DNA from: Roseomonas genomospecies 6
GTDB lineage: Bacteria; Pseudomonadota; Alphaproteobacteria; Azospirillales; Azospirillaceae
Length of the DNA: 64,000 bases
Reading direction: 5' to 3'
Assembly (NCBI RefSeq): GCF_008365375.1
Contig: NZ_QOKW01000016.1
Coordinates: forward strand, 87,787 to 151,786
Part shown: piece by piece, positions 36,398 through 45,298 of the stretch
Position numbering within the stretch: the stretch's first letter is position 1
How the letters are laid out: every line of letters begins with the position of its first letter
The notes under the pieces: generated by a model
Database searches by the model: none
What the model was told of the DNA's origin: nothing
What the model saw: the letters and a program-made list of their open reading frames with translations, nothing else
Program-made: the position numbers and the translations under genes

Positions 36398-38086
36398 ATG
36401 CAGCCCTGGACCCAAGTCTACGATCCCGCGGGTAACCTTTGGCTTTCGGCACTTGTGGCCGCGTTGCCGATCATTTTCTTCTTCATCGCGCTGACGGTCC
36501 TGCGCATGAAGGGCCACGTCGCGGGCACCATCACCGTCGCCATTTCGCTGGCCGTGGCCATCCTGTTCTACCAGATGCCGGTGGGCATGGCGCTGGCGTC
36601 GGCCGGCTACGGCTTCCTCTACGGTCTGTGGCCCATCGCCTGGATCATCGTGGCCGCCGTGTTCCTCTACAAGATCACGGTCAAGACCGGCCAGTTCGAG
36701 ATCATCCGCTCGTCGGTGGTGTCGATCACCGAGGACCAGCGGCTTCAGATGCTGATGGTCGGCTTCTCCTTCGGCGCCTTCCTGGAAGGGGCTGCGGGCT
36801 TCGGCGCGCCGGTCGCCATCACGGCGGCGCTGCTGGTCGGCCTGGGCTTCAACCCGCTCTACGCCGCCGGTCTCTGCCTGATCGCCAACACCGCCCCGGT
36901 GGCCTTCGGCGCCATGGGCATTCCGATCATCGTCGCCGGGCAGGTCACCTCGCTCGACCCGTTCAAGATCGGCGCCATGGCCGGCCGCCAGCTTCCGCTG
37001 CTCTCCGTCTTCGTCCCGTTCTGGATCGTCATGATCATGGACGGCTGGAAGGGCATCCGCGAGACGTGGCCCGCCATCCTGGTCGCCGGCGGCACCTTCG
37101 CCGTCACCCAGTACTTCACCGCCAACTTCATCGGGCCGGAGCTGCCGGACATCACCTCCGCGCTGGTCAGCCTCGTCAGCATCACCGTCTTCCTGAAGTT
37201 CTGGAAGCCGAAGGCCATCTTCCGCTTCGCCAACTCCCCGCTGCCCAGCGCCCCGGTGCCGCAGTCGGTCGGCGCCATGGCGACGAGCGAGTTCGCCGCC
37301 GAGCGCGGCTACAGCGCCGGTGAGATCGCCAAGGCCTGGTCGCCCTTCCTGATCCTGACCGTGATCGTCACGATCTGGAGCCTGAAGCCCTTCAAGGCCC
37401 TGTTCGCCAAGGGCGGCGCGCTGGCCGACACGGTGCTGTACTTCCCGATCGCCGGGCTGGACAAGCTGGTGCTGAAGGCTGCCCCGATCGTCGCCTCGCC
37501 GAAGCCGATCGACGCCGTCTACAAGCTGGACCTGCTGTCGGCCACCGGCACGGCCATCCTGATCTCGGCCATCGTCACGATGGTCATGCTGAAGATGCGC
37601 CCCGCCGACGGCGTGAAGACCTTCGTCGAGACGGTGAGCGAGCTGAAGCGCCCGATCTACTCGATCGGCATGGTTCTGGCCTTCGCCTTCATCGCCAACT
37701 ACTCGGGCCTGTCCTCCACCCTGGCGCTGCTGCTGGCCGGCACGGGCTTCCTGTTCCCGTTCTTCTCGCCGATCCTGGGCTGGCTGGGCGTGTTCCTGAC
37801 CGGGTCCGACACGTCGAGCAACGCGCTGTTCTGCGGCCTCCAGGCCACGACGGCGCAGCAGGTGGGCGTGTCCGACGTGCTGATGGTCGCGGCCAACACG
37901 ACGGGCGGCGTCACCGGCAAGATGATCTCCCCGCAGTCCATCGCCGTGGCCTGCGCCGCGGTGGGTCTGGTGGGCCGCGAGTCCGAACTGTTCCGCTTCA
38001 CCGTGAAGCACAGCCTGTTCTTCGTCGCGATCATCGGCGTCATCACCATGATCCAGGCCTACATCCTGCCCTGGATGATCCCGTAA
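36398..38086 (+). CDS. lctP: L-lactate permease (LctP family)
   Basis: A 562-residue inner-membrane symporter with 12-14 hydrophobic helices. LctP features: WTQVYDPAGNLWLSALVAAL at the N-terminus, GFSFGAFLEGAAGFGAPVAI near residue 125, NTAPVAFGAMGIPIIVAGQV near 167, and GSDTSSNALFCGLQ near 470. It imports lactate (often also glycolate) with protons. ATG 36398 has GGAAGGAA upstream. It is followed by a terminator hairpin and then the lactate dehydrogenase genes. Regulation by the divergent FadR-family protein is likely. Confidence 0.95.
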   Translation: MQPWTQVYDPAGNLWLSALVAALPIIFFFIALTVLRMKGHVAGTITVAISLAVAILFYQMPVGMALASAGYGFLYGLWPIAWIIVAAVFLYKITVKTGQFEIIRSSVVSITEDQRLQMLMVGFSFGAFLEGAAGFGAPVAITAALLVGLGFNPLYAAGLCLIANTAPVAFGAMGIPIIVAGQVTSLDPFKIGAMAGRQLPLLSVFVPFWIVMIMDGWKGIRETWPAILVAGGTFAVTQYFTANFIGPELPDITSALVSLVSITVFLKFWKPKAIFRFANSPLPSAPVPQSVGAMATSEFAAERGYSAGEIAKAWSPFLILTVIVTIWSLKPFKALFAKGGALADTVLYFPIAGLDKLVLKAAPIVASPKPIDAVYKLDLLSATGTAILISAIVTMVMLKMRPADGVKTFVETVSELKRPIYSIGMVLAFAFIANYSGLSSTLALLLAGTGFLFPFFSPILGWLGVFLTGSDTSSNALFCGLQATTAQQVGVSDVLMVAANTTGGVTGKMISPQSIAVACAAVGLVGRESELFRFTVKHSLFFVAIIGVITMIQAYILPWMIP

Positions 38087-38117
38087 GCGTCATGTCGCAC
38101 CAAGCCTGATTTCCTAC

Positions 38118-38163
38118 GGCGCCGCTCGGCCATCCATCCGGTCGGGCGGCGCCACTTTCTTTT
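38118..38163 (+). terminator. Rho-independent terminator after lctP
   Basis: GGCGCCGC (38118-38125) and GCGGCGCC (38146-38153) form a perfect 8-bp GC stem around a 20-nt loop that can pair further (CGGCC with GGTCG). It is followed by ACTTTCTTTT. It lies 31 bases after the lctP stop. Confidence 0.7.
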
Positions 38164-38192
38164 GAAGCGCACCACCGCACTGCGGCGTGTTT

Positions 38193-38211
38193 TGGTCAAT
38201 TGATTTTACCA
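38193..38211. promoter_or_regulatory. Candidate LldR-type operator 2
   Basis: TGGTCAATTGATTTTACCA is an imperfect palindrome (TGGT-N11-ACCA). It shares TGGTCA, TTT and ACC at equal spacing with the site at 36230. It lies in the gap between the lctP terminator and the dehydrogenase gene, so the downstream genes probably have their own controlled promoter. Confidence 0.5.
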
Positions 38212-38374
38212 TTGCGGTCGTCAAACAAATCGATTATCCGACCAACGGACTGAGGCGGATAAGAAGCTGTCCGCGAGACGGGCGGAAACAAGATTGCCCC
38301 AGCCACGCGCAACCCGGACCGGCGATCACGGAGGAGTCGTCGCGCGGTCCCAGATCCGGAGGCCCCGAGAACCG

Positions 38375-41248
38375 ATGCTGCCCGCGCCCTATGACCGCCT
38401 GCACGCGGCCCTCCGGGAGTTCATGCCGGACGAACGCCTCGTCACCGACCCGCTGCGCACGCTGGCCTACGGCACGGACGGCAGCTTCTACCGCCTGATC
38501 CCGAAGATCGTCGCCATCGTCGAGGACGAGGGCGAGGTGGTGCGGCTTCTGAACCTTTGCCGGGAGCTGAAAACCCCGGTGACCTTCCGCGCCGCCGGCA
38601 CCAGCCTGTCGGGTCAGGCGGTGACCGATTCCGTCCTGGTCCTGCTGGGCGACGGCTGGCGCGGCTGCACAATCCCGCCGGGGGCGGCGACGGTGACCCT
38701 CCAGCCCGGCGTCATCGGGGCGGAGGCGAACCGCAAGCTGGCCCCCTTCGGGCGCAAGATCGGGCCCGACCCGGCCTCCATCGCCACCGCCAAGATCGGC
38801 GGCATCGCGGCGAACAACGCCAGCGGCATGTGCTGCGGCACCGCGCAGAACAGCTACCGCACACTGGCCTCCATGCGGCTGGTGCTGGCCGACGGCACGC
38901 TGCTGGACACCGGCGACGCGGCCAGCCGCGCCGCCTTCGCCGTCAGCCACGGCGCCCTGCTGTCCGGCCTGTCCGATCTGGCCGCCCGCACCCGCGCGGA
39001 TGAGAAGCTGGCCGAGCGCATCCGCAACAAGTTCCGCATCAAGAACACCACCGGCTACAGCCTGAACGCCCTGGTGGACTTCGAGGACCCCGTCGAGATC
39101 CTCCAGCACCTGATGATCGGGTCGGAGGGCACGCTCGGCTTCCTGTCCGAGATCACCTACAACACGGTGCCGGAACACGCCCACAAGGCGAATGCCCTGC
39201 TGATGTACCCGGACATCGGGGAAGCCTGCCGCGCCGTCGCGCTGATGAAGCCGACACCGGTCTCGGCGGTGGAGCTGATGGACCGCGCCTCCCTGCGCTC
39301 GGTCGAGGGCAAGCCGGGCATGCCGGACTTCATCGGCGGGCTGGGGCCGGACGCCTCCGCCCTGCTGGTGGAGATCCGCGGCGAGGACGCGGCGGCGCTC
39401 GACGCCAACATCGCCGCGGTCGGCGCGGTGATCGCCAACACCCAGACCCTGTTCCCGGCGACCTTCACCACCGACGCCAAGCTGGGCGAAAGCTACTGGA
39501 AGATCCGCAAGGGCCTGTTCCCGGCGGTCGGCGCCATGCGCAAGGTCGGGACCACCGTCATCATCGAGGACGTGGCCTACCCGCTCGACCGGCTGGCCGA
39601 GGCGACGGTCGAGCTTCAGGCCATGTTCCTGGAGTTCGGCTACACCGAGGCGATCATCTTCGGCCACGCGCTGGAAGGGAACCTGCACTTCGTCTTCACC
39701 CAGGCCTTCGACACCGACGAGGAGGTGGACCGCTACCGCCGCTTCATGGACGCGGTGTGCGATCAGGTGGTGCGCAAGTACGACGGATCGCTGAAGGCGG
39801 AGCACGGCACGGGCCGCAACATGGCCCCCTTCGTGGAGATGGAGTGGGGGCCGCAAGCCTATGGCCTGATGAAGGAGATCAAGGCGCTGCTCGACCCGCA
39901 GGGCCTGCTGAACCCCGGCGTCATCCTGAACGACGACCCGGAGGCGCATCTCAAGAACCTGAAGGCGATGCCGCCCGCGCACGCGCTGGTGGACACCTGC
40001 ATCGAATGCGGCTTCTGCGAACCGACCTGCCCGTCGCACAGGCTGACCCTCTCCCCCCGCCAGCGCATCGTCGGCTGGCGCGAGATTTCCCGGCTGGAGG
40101 CCGAGGGGAGCGACAAGGAGCGGCTCGACGCTCTGCACGCCGCCTATGATTACCAGGGCATCGACACCTGCGCGGCCTGCGGCCTCTGTTCCACCGCCTG
40201 CCCGGTGGGGATCGAGACGGGGCTGCTCATCAAGGCGCTGCGCGGCGACCGCCGCGGGGCGGTGGCCCAGGGCGTGGGCCGCTACGTCGCCGGCCACACC
40301 GCCGGAGCGCTGTCGGTGGCCCGCGCCGGCCTGAAGCTGGCCGATCTGGCGAAGCGGACTTTGGGCGACGGCACCGCCAACACGCTGTTCGAGGGCTTGC
40401 GCAACGTCACCGGCCAGCGCCTGCCGCACCTGCCGCGCGCCCTGCCCACCCCGACCGACTTCACCCCGCCGGCCCAGCCGAAGGGTCCCGCCGACGCGCC
40501 GACCGTCGTCTATGTGCCGAGCTGCACCAGCCGCAGCATGGGTCCCGCCGCCGACGATCCGGAAAAGACCCCGCTGCCGGTGAAGGTGGAGGCGCTGTTC
40601 CGCAAGGCCGGCTACCGCGTCGCCTATCCGGAGCAGCTTTCGTCGCTGTGCTGCGGCATGCCGCTGGAGAGCAAGGGCCTCGCCGCGCAAGCCGACGCCA
40701 AGGCGGAGGAGATGGTCCGCGCCATCTGGGCGGCCAGCGCCGGCGGCACCGCCCCGGTGGTCCTGGACACCAGCCCTTGTTCCTTCCGGCTGAAGAAGCA
40801 TCTGAAGGACGCCGGGCTCCAGGTCCTGGATCTGGTGGAATTCATCCACGACCATCTGCTGGACCGGCTGACCTTCACCAAGCAGACGGAACCGGTGGTG
40901 CTGCACCTGACCTGCTCCACCCGCCGCATGGGCCTGGACGGCAAGATGAAGGCGGTGGCCGCGGCCTGCGCCACCCAGGTGGTGGTGCCCGAGGATGTCG
41001 GCTGCTGCGGTTTCGCGGGCGACAAGGGCTTCACCACACCGGAACTGAACGCCCACGCCCTGCGCCACCTGTCGAAGGACATCCCCGCCGGGGCCAAGGC
41101 CGGTTATTCGAACAGCCGGACCTGCGAGATCGGGCTGTCCGATCACTCCGGCTTGCCGTACCGTTCCATCGTCTATCTGGTCGATGCCTGCTCGACGCCG
41201 AAGGCTCCCGCCCCGGCTTCCGCGCGCGCGTCGGAACCCGCATTCTGA
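38375..41248 (+). CDS. Fused FAD / Fe-S D-lactate dehydrogenase (Dld-II type)
   Basis: A 957-residue two-part oxidoreductase. The N-terminal FAD-binding PCMH domain (~residues 40-260) has FRAAGTSLSGQAVTDSVLV and IGGIAANNASGMCCG. The FAD-oxidase C domain follows (LMIGSEGTLGFLSEITY; HALEGNLHFVF; LKAEHGTGRNMAPFVE; DPQGLLNPGVIL). Then come two 4Fe-4S motifs (CIECGFCEPTCP, CAACGLCSTACP) and a CCG domain (LCCGMPLESKG; GCCGFAGDKGF). This is the layout of the respiratory, NAD-independent D-lactate dehydrogenases found beside LutABC. ATG 38375 follows GGAGG at a long spacing; earlier in-frame codons are TTG only. It sits between lctP and lutA. Confidence 0.9.
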   Translation: MLPAPYDRLHAALREFMPDERLVTDPLRTLAYGTDGSFYRLIPKIVAIVEDEGEVVRLLNLCRELKTPVTFRAAGTSLSGQAVTDSVLVLLGDGWRGCTIPPGAATVTLQPGVIGAEANRKLAPFGRKIGPDPASIATAKIGGIAANNASGMCCGTAQNSYRTLASMRLVLADGTLLDTGDAASRAAFAVSHGALLSGLSDLAARTRADEKLAERIRNKFRIKNTTGYSLNALVDFEDPVEILQHLMIGSEGTLGFLSEITYNTVPEHAHKANALLMYPDIGEACRAVALMKPTPVSAVELMDRASLRSVEGKPGMPDFIGGLGPDASALLVEIRGEDAAALDANIAAVGAVIANTQTLFPATFTTDAKLGESYWKIRKGLFPAVGAMRKVGTTVIIEDVAYPLDRLAEATVELQAMFLEFGYTEAIIFGHALEGNLHFVFTQAFDTDEEVDRYRRFMDAVCDQVVRKYDGSLKAEHGTGRNMAPFVEMEWGPQAYGLMKEIKALLDPQGLLNPGVILNDDPEAHLKNLKAMPPAHALVDTCIECGFCEPTCPSHRLTLSPRQRIVGWREISRLEAEGSDKERLDALHAAYDYQGIDTCAACGLCSTACPVGIETGLLIKALRGDRRGAVAQGVGRYVAGHTAGALSVARAGLKLADLAKRTLGDGTANTLFEGLRNVTGQRLPHLPRALPTPTDFTPPAQPKGPADAPTVVYVPSCTSRSMGPAADDPEKTPLPVKVEALFRKAGYRVAYPEQLSSLCCGMPLESKGLAAQADAKAEEMVRAIWAASAGGTAPVVLDTSPCSFRLKKHLKDAGLQVLDLVEFIHDHLLDRLTFTKQTEPVVLHLTCSTRRMGLDGKMKAVAAACATQVVVPEDVGCCGFAGDKGFTTPELNAHALRHLSKDIPAGAKAGYSNSRTCEIGLSDHSGLPYRSIVYLVDACSTPKAPAPASARASEPAF

Positions 41249-41267
41249 CGCGGGAGGGAGGAAAACC

Positions 41268-42023
41268 ATGACCCACGACGGCACCATAAGCCGCCCCGAC
41301 AATGTGTATTTCTTCGGCACCTGTCTGGTGGACCTGTTCTATCCGGAGGCCGGCATGGCCGGCATGGAGCTGCTGAAGGCGCAGGGCATCCGCGTCGTCT
41401 TCCCACAGGGGCAGAGCTGCTGCGGCCAGCCCGCCTACAATTCCGGCTACCGGGAAGAGGCGCTGAAGGTCGCCCGCGCGCAGCTTGACTACTTCCCCGG
41501 CGACTGGCCCATCGTCGTGCCGTCGGGGTCCTGCGCCGGCATGATGAAGAAGCACTGGCCCGACCTGTTCAAGGGCGAGCCGGACGAGGCCCGCGCCTGT
41601 CAGGTGGCGTCCCGCGTGTGGGAACTGACCCAGTTCCTCGTCCAGGTCCTGAAGGTCGAATTCGAGGACCAGGGGCCGCCGGTGACGATCACCTGGCACG
41701 CCTCCTGCCACGCCCAGCGTGAAATGGGCGTGACTGACGAGCCGAAGACCCTGCTGCGCCAGCTCGCCAACGTGGAACTGGTCGAGTTGCAGCGGGAAAA
41801 GGAATGCTGCGGCTTCGGCGGCACCTTCGCCGTGCGCCATCCGGAAATCTCCGCGGCGATGGTCGGCGACAAGGTGGCGGACATCGAGAACACCGGGGCC
41901 AAGGCCGTGGTGTCCGGCGACTGCGGCTGCCTGATGAACATTTCCGGCGCTCTGGAGGCTGGCCGGAAGCCGGTCCGCGGCGTCCACATCGCCCAGTTCC
42001 TGAAGGAGCGCACCCATGGGTGA
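41268..42023 (+). CDS. lutA: L-lactate utilisation Fe-S protein LutA (LldE)
   Basis: A 251-residue CCG-domain protein: FFGTCLVDLFYPEAGMAGME at the start, QSCCGQPAYNSGY near residue 50, and ECCGFGGTFAVRHPEIS near 180, with HASCHAQREM between them. Two CCG domains bind a non-cubane or 4Fe-4S cluster in the L-lactate oxidase complex LutABC, which turns L-lactate to pyruvate. ATG 41268 follows GGGAGGGAGG, 19 bases after the dehydrogenase stop. The end overlaps the lutB start by eight bases. Confidence 0.93.
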   Translation: MTHDGTISRPDNVYFFGTCLVDLFYPEAGMAGMELLKAQGIRVVFPQGQSCCGQPAYNSGYREEALKVARAQLDYFPGDWPIVVPSGSCAGMMKKHWPDLFKGEPDEARACQVASRVWELTQFLVQVLKVEFEDQGPPVTITWHASCHAQREMGVTDEPKTLLRQLANVELVELQREKECCGFGGTFAVRHPEISAAMVGDKVADIENTGAKAVVSGDCGCLMNISGALEAGRKPVRGVHIAQFLKERTHG

Positions 42024-43440
42024 GACCAGCGTGAACTTCGCCAAGGCGTCTTCCGCGGCGCTTCAGGACCAGCAGCTTCGCGGCAACTTCCGCCGCGCCA
42101 TGGATGGGCTGATGTCCAAGCGCGCGGTGCAGTTCGCCGACACCGCCGAGTGGAACGCGGTCCGCACGCTCGGCGCCTCGGTCCGCCTGCGCGCCCTGTC
42201 CAAGCTGCCGGAACTGCTGGAGACGCTGGAAGCCAACTGCACCCGCAACGGCATCCAGGTCCATTGGGCGTCCACCACCGACGAGGCCAACGCCATCGTC
42301 CTGTCGATCATGCAGCGCGTGAACGCGAAGCTGGTGGTCAAGGGCAAGTCGATGGTGTCGGAGGAGATGCACCTCAACGCCTTCCTGGAAAGGCACGGCA
42401 TCGAGAGCCTGGAAAGCGACCTCGGCGAATACATCGTCCAGCTTGATGAGGCGATGCCCTCGCACATCATCATGCCGGCGATCCACATGAACACCAAGCA
42501 GATCGCCCATCTGTTCAAGCAGAAGATCAAGGAGGCGGAATACACCGAGGACGTGGCCCAACTGACGGACCTCGCCCGCCGCGTCCTGCGCAAGAAGTTT
42601 GCGACCGCCGACGTCGGCATTTCCGGCGTCAACATGGCGGTGGCGGAGACGGGCACGCTCTGCCTGGTGGAGAACGAGGGCAACGGGCGCATGAGCACCA
42701 CCGTGCCGCCCGTCCACATCGCCGTCATGGGCCTGGAAAAGGTCGTGGAGAAGCTGGAGGACGTGCCGCCGGTCATCAGCCTGCTGACCCGCTCCGCCAC
42801 CGCCCAGCCGATCACCACCTACGTCAACATGATCTCCAGCCCCCGCAAGGAGGGGGAAAAGGACGGCCCGAACGAGATCCATCTGGTGATCCTCGACAAC
42901 GGGCGGTCCGGCATCTACGCCGACGAGGAGCTGCGCAACACGCTGCGCTGCATCCGCTGCGGCGCCTGCATGAACCACTGCCCGGTCTACACCAAGGTCG
43001 GCGGCCACGCCTATCAGGCGCCCTACCCCGGCCCGATCGGTTCGATCCTGATGCCGCAGGTGGAAGGGCTGGAGAAGCGGGGCGAGTTGCCGCACGCCTG
43101 CACCATGTGCAACGCCTGCGTCGAAATCTGCCCGGTGAAAATCCCCATCGTGGAGATCATGGGCCGACTGCGGTCGGAGGCCGTCCACCCCGGCGACGCC
43201 GTGAAAGGCGCCGGTTCGCACGCCAGCAAGGCGGAGGCGATGGTTTGGAAGGGCTGGTCGATGACCTACGCCTCGCCGCTCGCCTACCAGTTCGCGACGG
43301 CGCTTCTGGCGAAGCTGGGCAACGCCGCGCCCGCCAGCCTGCCGCTTCTGAAGGAGTGGACGAATGTGCGGTCCAAGCCGCGCTTCGCCGCCCGCACGCT
43401 CCACGCCCTCGCCCGCGAAAAGGGGATTCCCGATGTCTGA
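42016..43440 (+). CDS. lutB: L-lactate utilisation Fe-S protein LutB (LldF)
   Basis: A 474-residue protein. The N-terminal LUD domain (~60-300) includes VKGKSMVSEEMHLNAFLE and AETGTLCLVENEGNGRM. Two 4Fe-4S motifs follow (CIRCGACMNHCPVY near residue 312; CTMCNACVEICPVKIP near 362), then a C-terminal DUF3390-like helical tail. It carries electrons within LutABC. Overlaps of eight bases with both lutA and lutC show tight translational coupling. Confidence 0.94.
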   Translation: MGETSVNFAKASSAALQDQQLRGNFRRAMDGLMSKRAVQFADTAEWNAVRTLGASVRLRALSKLPELLETLEANCTRNGIQVHWASTTDEANAIVLSIMQRVNAKLVVKGKSMVSEEMHLNAFLERHGIESLESDLGEYIVQLDEAMPSHIIMPAIHMNTKQIAHLFKQKIKEAEYTEDVAQLTDLARRVLRKKFATADVGISGVNMAVAETGTLCLVENEGNGRMSTTVPPVHIAVMGLEKVVEKLEDVPPVISLLTRSATAQPITTYVNMISSPRKEGEKDGPNEIHLVILDNGRSGIYADEELRNTLRCIRCGACMNHCPVYTKVGGHAYQAPYPGPIGSILMPQVEGLEKRGELPHACTMCNACVEICPVKIPIVEIMGRLRSEAVHPGDAVKGAGSHASKAEAMVWKGWSMTYASPLAYQFATALLAKLGNAAPASLPLLKEWTNVRSKPRFAARTLHALAREKGIPDV

Positions 43441-44092
43441 GGCCAGAAACGCCATCCTGGGTAAGCTGCGCGCCGGGCGCGACGCCCACCCCCTGACCCC
43501 GCCGGAGTCCGACTTCGCCGTCCTGCGCAACAAGCGCTGGGAAGGCGACGAACGGCTGGAGCGCATCAAGCGCATGATGGAGGCCGTGCACACGGAATTC
43601 CTGGAGACGACGGAGGCGAACTGGCCCGCCGACGTTCAGGCGTTCCTCAAGGCGCAGGGCACCCGCAACCTGCTGTTCGGCCCGGCGACCGAGGCCGGAG
43701 CGCGCCTGTCCGCCGAATGGACGGCGGACGGACCTGAACTGGTCCCCTACGCCGACCGGGTGGAGACTTTCAAGGAGCGGCTGTTCGACGGCATCGACGC
43801 CGGCATCACCACGACGCTGGGCGCCATCGCCGACACCGGCAGCCTGATCGTCTGGCCGACGCCGGAGGAGCCGCGGCTGATGTCGCTGGTGCCGCACATG
43901 CATCTGGCGCTTCTGCGCGCCGATGCGCTGTACGACACCTTCTGGCAGGCGATGACCGAGAACCGCTGGGCGGATGGCATGCCGACCAACGCCCTGCTGA
44001 TCTCCGGCCCGTCGAAGACGGCGGACATCGAACAGACGCTGGCCTACGGCGTCCACGGTCCGAAGCGGCTGGTGGTGGTCGTCATCCGTTAG
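43433..44092 (+). CDS. lutC: L-lactate utilisation protein LutC (LldG)
   Basis: A 219-residue LUD-domain protein without Fe-S cysteines. FKERLFDGIDAGITTTLGAIADTGSLIVWP and EPRLMSLVPHMHLALL are typical of LutC, and it ends in HGPKRLVVVVIR. It is the third part of the LutABC L-lactate oxidising complex. ATG 43433 is preceded by AAGGGG and overlaps the lutB stop by eight bases. Together with LctP and the Dld-type enzyme it allows use of both lactate stereoisomers. Confidence 0.93.
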   Translation: MSEARNAILGKLRAGRDAHPLTPPESDFAVLRNKRWEGDERLERIKRMMEAVHTEFLETTEANWPADVQAFLKAQGTRNLLFGPATEAGARLSAEWTADGPELVPYADRVETFKERLFDGIDAGITTTLGAIADTGSLIVWPTPEEPRLMSLVPHMHLALLRADALYDTFWQAMTENRWADGMPTNALLISGPSKTADIEQTLAYGVHGPKRLVVVVIR

Positions 44093-44103
44093 GGTCGTCA
44101 ATT

Positions 44104-44138
44104 TCCCTCTCCCTCCCTTTCCCAGGGCGAGAGAGGGA
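44104..44138 (+). terminator. Hairpin after lutC
   Basis: TCCCTCTC (44104-44111) pairs with GAGAGGGA (44131-44138) 12 bases after the lutC stop. There is no T-run. The polypyrimidine/polypurine style recalls the flank of the element in the clpB-ctaG gap, so it may be a degenerate copy of that repeat acting as a 3' end. Confidence 0.45.
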
Positions 44139-44251
44139 TTCGGCAACACCCTGCTGCCTTGCAAGTCAGTCCTGCACGGGTGGTCGCGCGCTGCCGGAAC
44201 GGGTATAGTGCGGGGCCTTGTTCTCTTCCGTCATTTCAGGACCCCACCGCC

Positions 44252-44737
44252 TTGGACCAGACCACCGACCTCTCGCCCCAGTCCGCGACCATCGCCGAAC
44301 GCGTAGCCAAGACCGGAATCGACGAGGCGATGATCGAATCCCTCGTCCGCACCTTCTACGGCAAGATCCGGGACGATGCCCTGCTCGGCCCGGTCTTCGG
44401 CGCGGCGATCACGGATTGGGAGCCGCATCTGCGGAAGATGATGGACTTCTGGTCCTCCGTCGCCCTGCTGACCCACCGCTACGATGGGCGCCCCCTGCCC
44501 GCCCACGTCCGCTTCGACATCGGGGCGGCCCATTTCGAGCGCTGGTTGGAGCTGTTCCACGAGACGACGGCGGAGGTCTGCACGCCCGAGGCCGCCGCCT
44601 TCTTCGAGGACCGCGCCGCCAACATCGGGCGCAGCATCCAGATGGGGGTAAATTTCTTCCGCAAGCAGGCCGCCGCCGACGCTGCCGCCGCCAAAACAGA
44701 CGTCGCCGCCAAAACAGACGTCAAGGCCGGCTCCTGA
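44252..44737 (+). CDS. Group III truncated haemoglobin
   Basis: A 161-residue protein from the TTG at 44252 (AGGA ten bases ahead); no ATG is available near the domain start. ESLVRTFYGKIRDDALLGPVF starts the globin fold, DWEPHLRKMMDFWSSVALL follows, and the proximal-His region reads GAAHFERWLELFHET. FWSSV and the AHFERWL motif point to the group III trHb family, thought to handle oxygen or nitric oxide. The tail (AAAKTDVAAKTDVKAGS) is a short Ala/Lys/Asp repeat. The stop abuts the convergent lipoprotein stop with no gap. Confidence 0.88.
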   Translation: MDQTTDLSPQSATIAERVAKTGIDEAMIESLVRTFYGKIRDDALLGPVFGAAITDWEPHLRKMMDFWSSVALLTHRYDGRPLPAHVRFDIGAAHFERWLELFHETTAEVCTPEAAAFFEDRAANIGRSIQMGVNFFRKQAAADAAAAKTDVAAKTDVKAGS

Positions 44738-45232
44738 TCAGGTCGCGCGCACCGGCTTGCCCCTCACGCCCCAGCTTTGGGTGAAGTCGCGCACGCCGGG
44801 GATGGTCATCATGTGCGCGTCCTTGACGTAGGCGAACTGGTTGGGGCCAAGCTCGTACTCCGTCATGGTGATGCCCTTGGCACGGCAGCGTTTCTGCTCC
44901 TCCGCGCGGATGCGGCGGTCGGAAACCACCATGTCGGGATGCTCCAGCCCGACCCCGGCGCAGAAGCTGCGGAAGCCGCTGTTGGTTCCCTCCGCGACGA
45001 GGCGCGGCTGGGTGTCGGGCGTGCTGCTGAAGCGGCTGGCCGCGGTGCCGACCGCCCCCCGCATGGACGGGCTGCCGACGATCCAGATCCCGCGCTCCTC
45101 CGGCGGCGGCTTCGGCACGGTCGGGGGCGGCAGGGCGGCCTTCTGCGGCGGCGGCTGGAAGCCCGGGAACTGGCAGCCGGCCAGCACGGCGGCGGCGGCG
45201 ATCACGGCAAGTCCTTTCGACAGCGATGGCAC
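44738..45232 (-). CDS. Small lipoprotein with PstS-like substrate-binding segment
   Basis: A 164-residue lipoprotein from a GTG at 45232 behind GGAGGAG. The signal (LSKGLAVIAAAAVLAGC) ends in lipobox LAGC. A Pro-rich linker (QPPPQKAALPPPTVPKPPPE) is followed by ~100 residues resembling the first lobe of phosphate-type binding proteins: IWIVGSPSMRGAV, LVAEGTNSGFRSFCAG, PDMVVSDRRIRAEE. It is far shorter than a complete PstS-type receptor (usually >300 residues), so it is either a half-domain protein or a different family with a similar motif. It converges on the haemoglobin gene and lies downstream of a hybrid kinase on the same strand. Confidence 0.7.
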   Translation of the reverse strand: MPSLSKGLAVIAAAAVLAGCQFPGFQPPPQKAALPPPTVPKPPPEERGIWIVGSPSMRGAVGTAASRFSSTPDTQPRLVAEGTNSGFRSFCAGVGLEHPDMVVSDRRIRAEEQKRCRAKGITMTEYELGPNQFAYVKDAHMMTIPGVRDFTQSWGVRGKPVRAT

Positions 45233-45298
45233 TCTGTTGTCTCCTCCACAGCCCTCACACGACGCGGCGCCGTCGGGCGCCGCTGGGGATAGCAACGC

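Noticed and set aside
38234..41320. 1,028-codon minus-strand open frame opposite the lactate dehydrogenase gene
   Set aside because: Mirror of a gene with intact FAD and Fe-S motifs; the frame crosses the operator region and the lutA start.
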